From Flavobacteriia bacterium (lineage in GTDB: Bacteria; Bacteroidota; Bacteroidia; Flavobacteriales_D; Crocinitomicaceae): a stretch of DNA of 8,486 nucleotides. The translations under genes were made by a program, and so were the position numbers. The stretch covers positions 1 to 8,486 of the forward strand of contig RFSL01000033.1 of assembly GCA_009923965.1 (NCBI GenBank), read 5' to 3'. Every line of letters begins with the position of its first letter. The first letter of the stretch is position 1. Under the pieces are notes generated by a model. The model ran no database searches and was not told where the DNA came from. It worked only from the letters and a program-made list of their open reading frames with translations. This document shows positions 8,158 to 8,486 of the stretch, piece after piece.

Positions 8158-8214
8158 CAACTTTACTCCGTATTTTTCGTTATACTAAAGTCTGCTAAAA
8201 TTCGTTCTTAAACA

Positions 8215-8486
8215 ATGCGTTTCCTCTTTCTACTATTTGTTTTAGTTGCTTTTAAAAGCAACGCTTCGCATGTTATGGGAGGAGAAATTACCTATAAATG
8301 TATTGGTGGAAATACCTACATTTTTGAACTCACTTTTTACCGCGATTGCAATGGGTCTGATGTTACTATTAGCTCTGAAGTTTTAAGAGTTTGGAACCAC
8401 CCTACTCTAACTTCAATTTCAATTCCTTTTATTTCAAGAGAAGATATTTCGCCAACTTGCTCCCCCGTTTCTGGAGGTCCAAGTCC
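8215..8486 (+). CDS. N-terminus of a secreted surface protein of the 'SHVMGGEI' type (3' end beyond window)
   Basis: The frame is open from the ATG at 8215 to the edge, 90 full codons. Residues 1-17 form a signal peptide (Arg2, then a Leu/Phe/Val-rich core) with a likely cut after SNA, giving a mature start SHVMGGEITYKC. From memory, this opening, followed by LTFYRDCNG (39-47), is characteristic of large Bacteroidota exported proteins that often end in a gliding-motility-associated T9SS type B domain; the C-terminus here is out of view, so that domain is inferred. Cys29 and Cys45 may form a disulfide after export. Function is unknown; a cell-surface or adhesin-like role is only a guess. The gene follows the M16 pair after a 57-base gap (8158-8214). 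That gap contains no strong terminator and no convincing TTG...TAnnTTTG promoter, so it is unclear whether the gene has its own transcript. The start is supported by the signal peptide beginning right at this ATG. Confidence 0.82.
   Translation, partial: MRFLFLLFVLVAFKSNASHVMGGEITYKCIGGNTYIFELTFYRDCNGSDVTISSEVLRVWNHPTLTSISIPFISREDISPTCSPVSGGPS

Noticed and set aside
8160..8191. Inverted repeat ACTTTA (8160-8165) / TAAAGT (8186-8191) after the second M16 gene, as a possible terminator.
   Set aside because: It is only a 6-base, AT-rich stem with a 20-base loop and no following T-run in the right place. Such repeats occur by chance in DNA of this composition.
8196..8204. TAAAATTCG upstream of the right-edge gene, resembling the TAAATTCG element before 4707.
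   Set aside because: The spacing inside the element is one base too long, and no TTG lies at the expected distance upstream, so it is not listed as a promoter.

Overview
The window is AT-rich (roughly one third G+C by eye) and looks chromosomal, from a member of the Bacteroidota, most likely a flavobacterium-like organism (Flavobacteriales or close relatives). The reasons are two predicted surface or secreted proteins of kinds typical of this phylum (one with a complete gliding-motility-associated / type IX secretion type B C-terminal domain), no Shine-Dalgarno-like sequence before any start, and a possible promoter of the Bacteroidota TTG...TAnnTTTG kind. I cannot name the genus.

Layout. 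On the minus strand, reading leftwards from 4583, come a 1191-residue secreted multidomain protein (N-terminal 'ENKGQW' domain, SBBP beta-propeller, four Ig/PKD-like domains, T9SS type B C-terminal domain) and, 5 bases after its stop, an M42-family metallo-aminopeptidase that runs off the left edge (334 residues visible). A 123-base intergenic region (4584-4706) separates this from a divergent plus-strand group of three tightly packed genes. These are an FMN-dependent nitronate monooxygenase/FabK-like oxidoreductase (4707-5663) and two consecutive M16-family proteins (5663-6904 and 6901-8157), joined by 1-base and 4-base overlaps. After a 57-base gap, another plus-strand gene begins at 8215 and runs off the right edge. 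Its start resembles the secreted Bacteroidota proteins whose mature N-terminus is 'SH-x-MGGEI'.

How the genes fit together. The two M16 proteins form a complementary pair. The first keeps the zinc motif HxxEH but lacks the C-terminal R/Y pair. The second has lost all three motif residues but keeps R...Y. This is the arrangement of heterodimeric M16B peptidases related to mitochondrial processing peptidase, so one two-subunit cytoplasmic peptidase is the best reading. The oxidoreductase is probably co-transcribed with them, but no shared pathway is evident. The M42 peptidase is also predicted to be cytoplasmic, while the 1191-residue protein and the right-edge protein are predicted to be exported.

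I see no RNA genes, insertion sequences, CRISPR array, integrase, toxin-antitoxin pair or defence system. Nothing here convincingly marks a new biological system. The points most worth a second look are the split-active-site M16 pair, the architecture of the large surface protein, and the uncertain substrate of the FabK/NMO-like enzyme.
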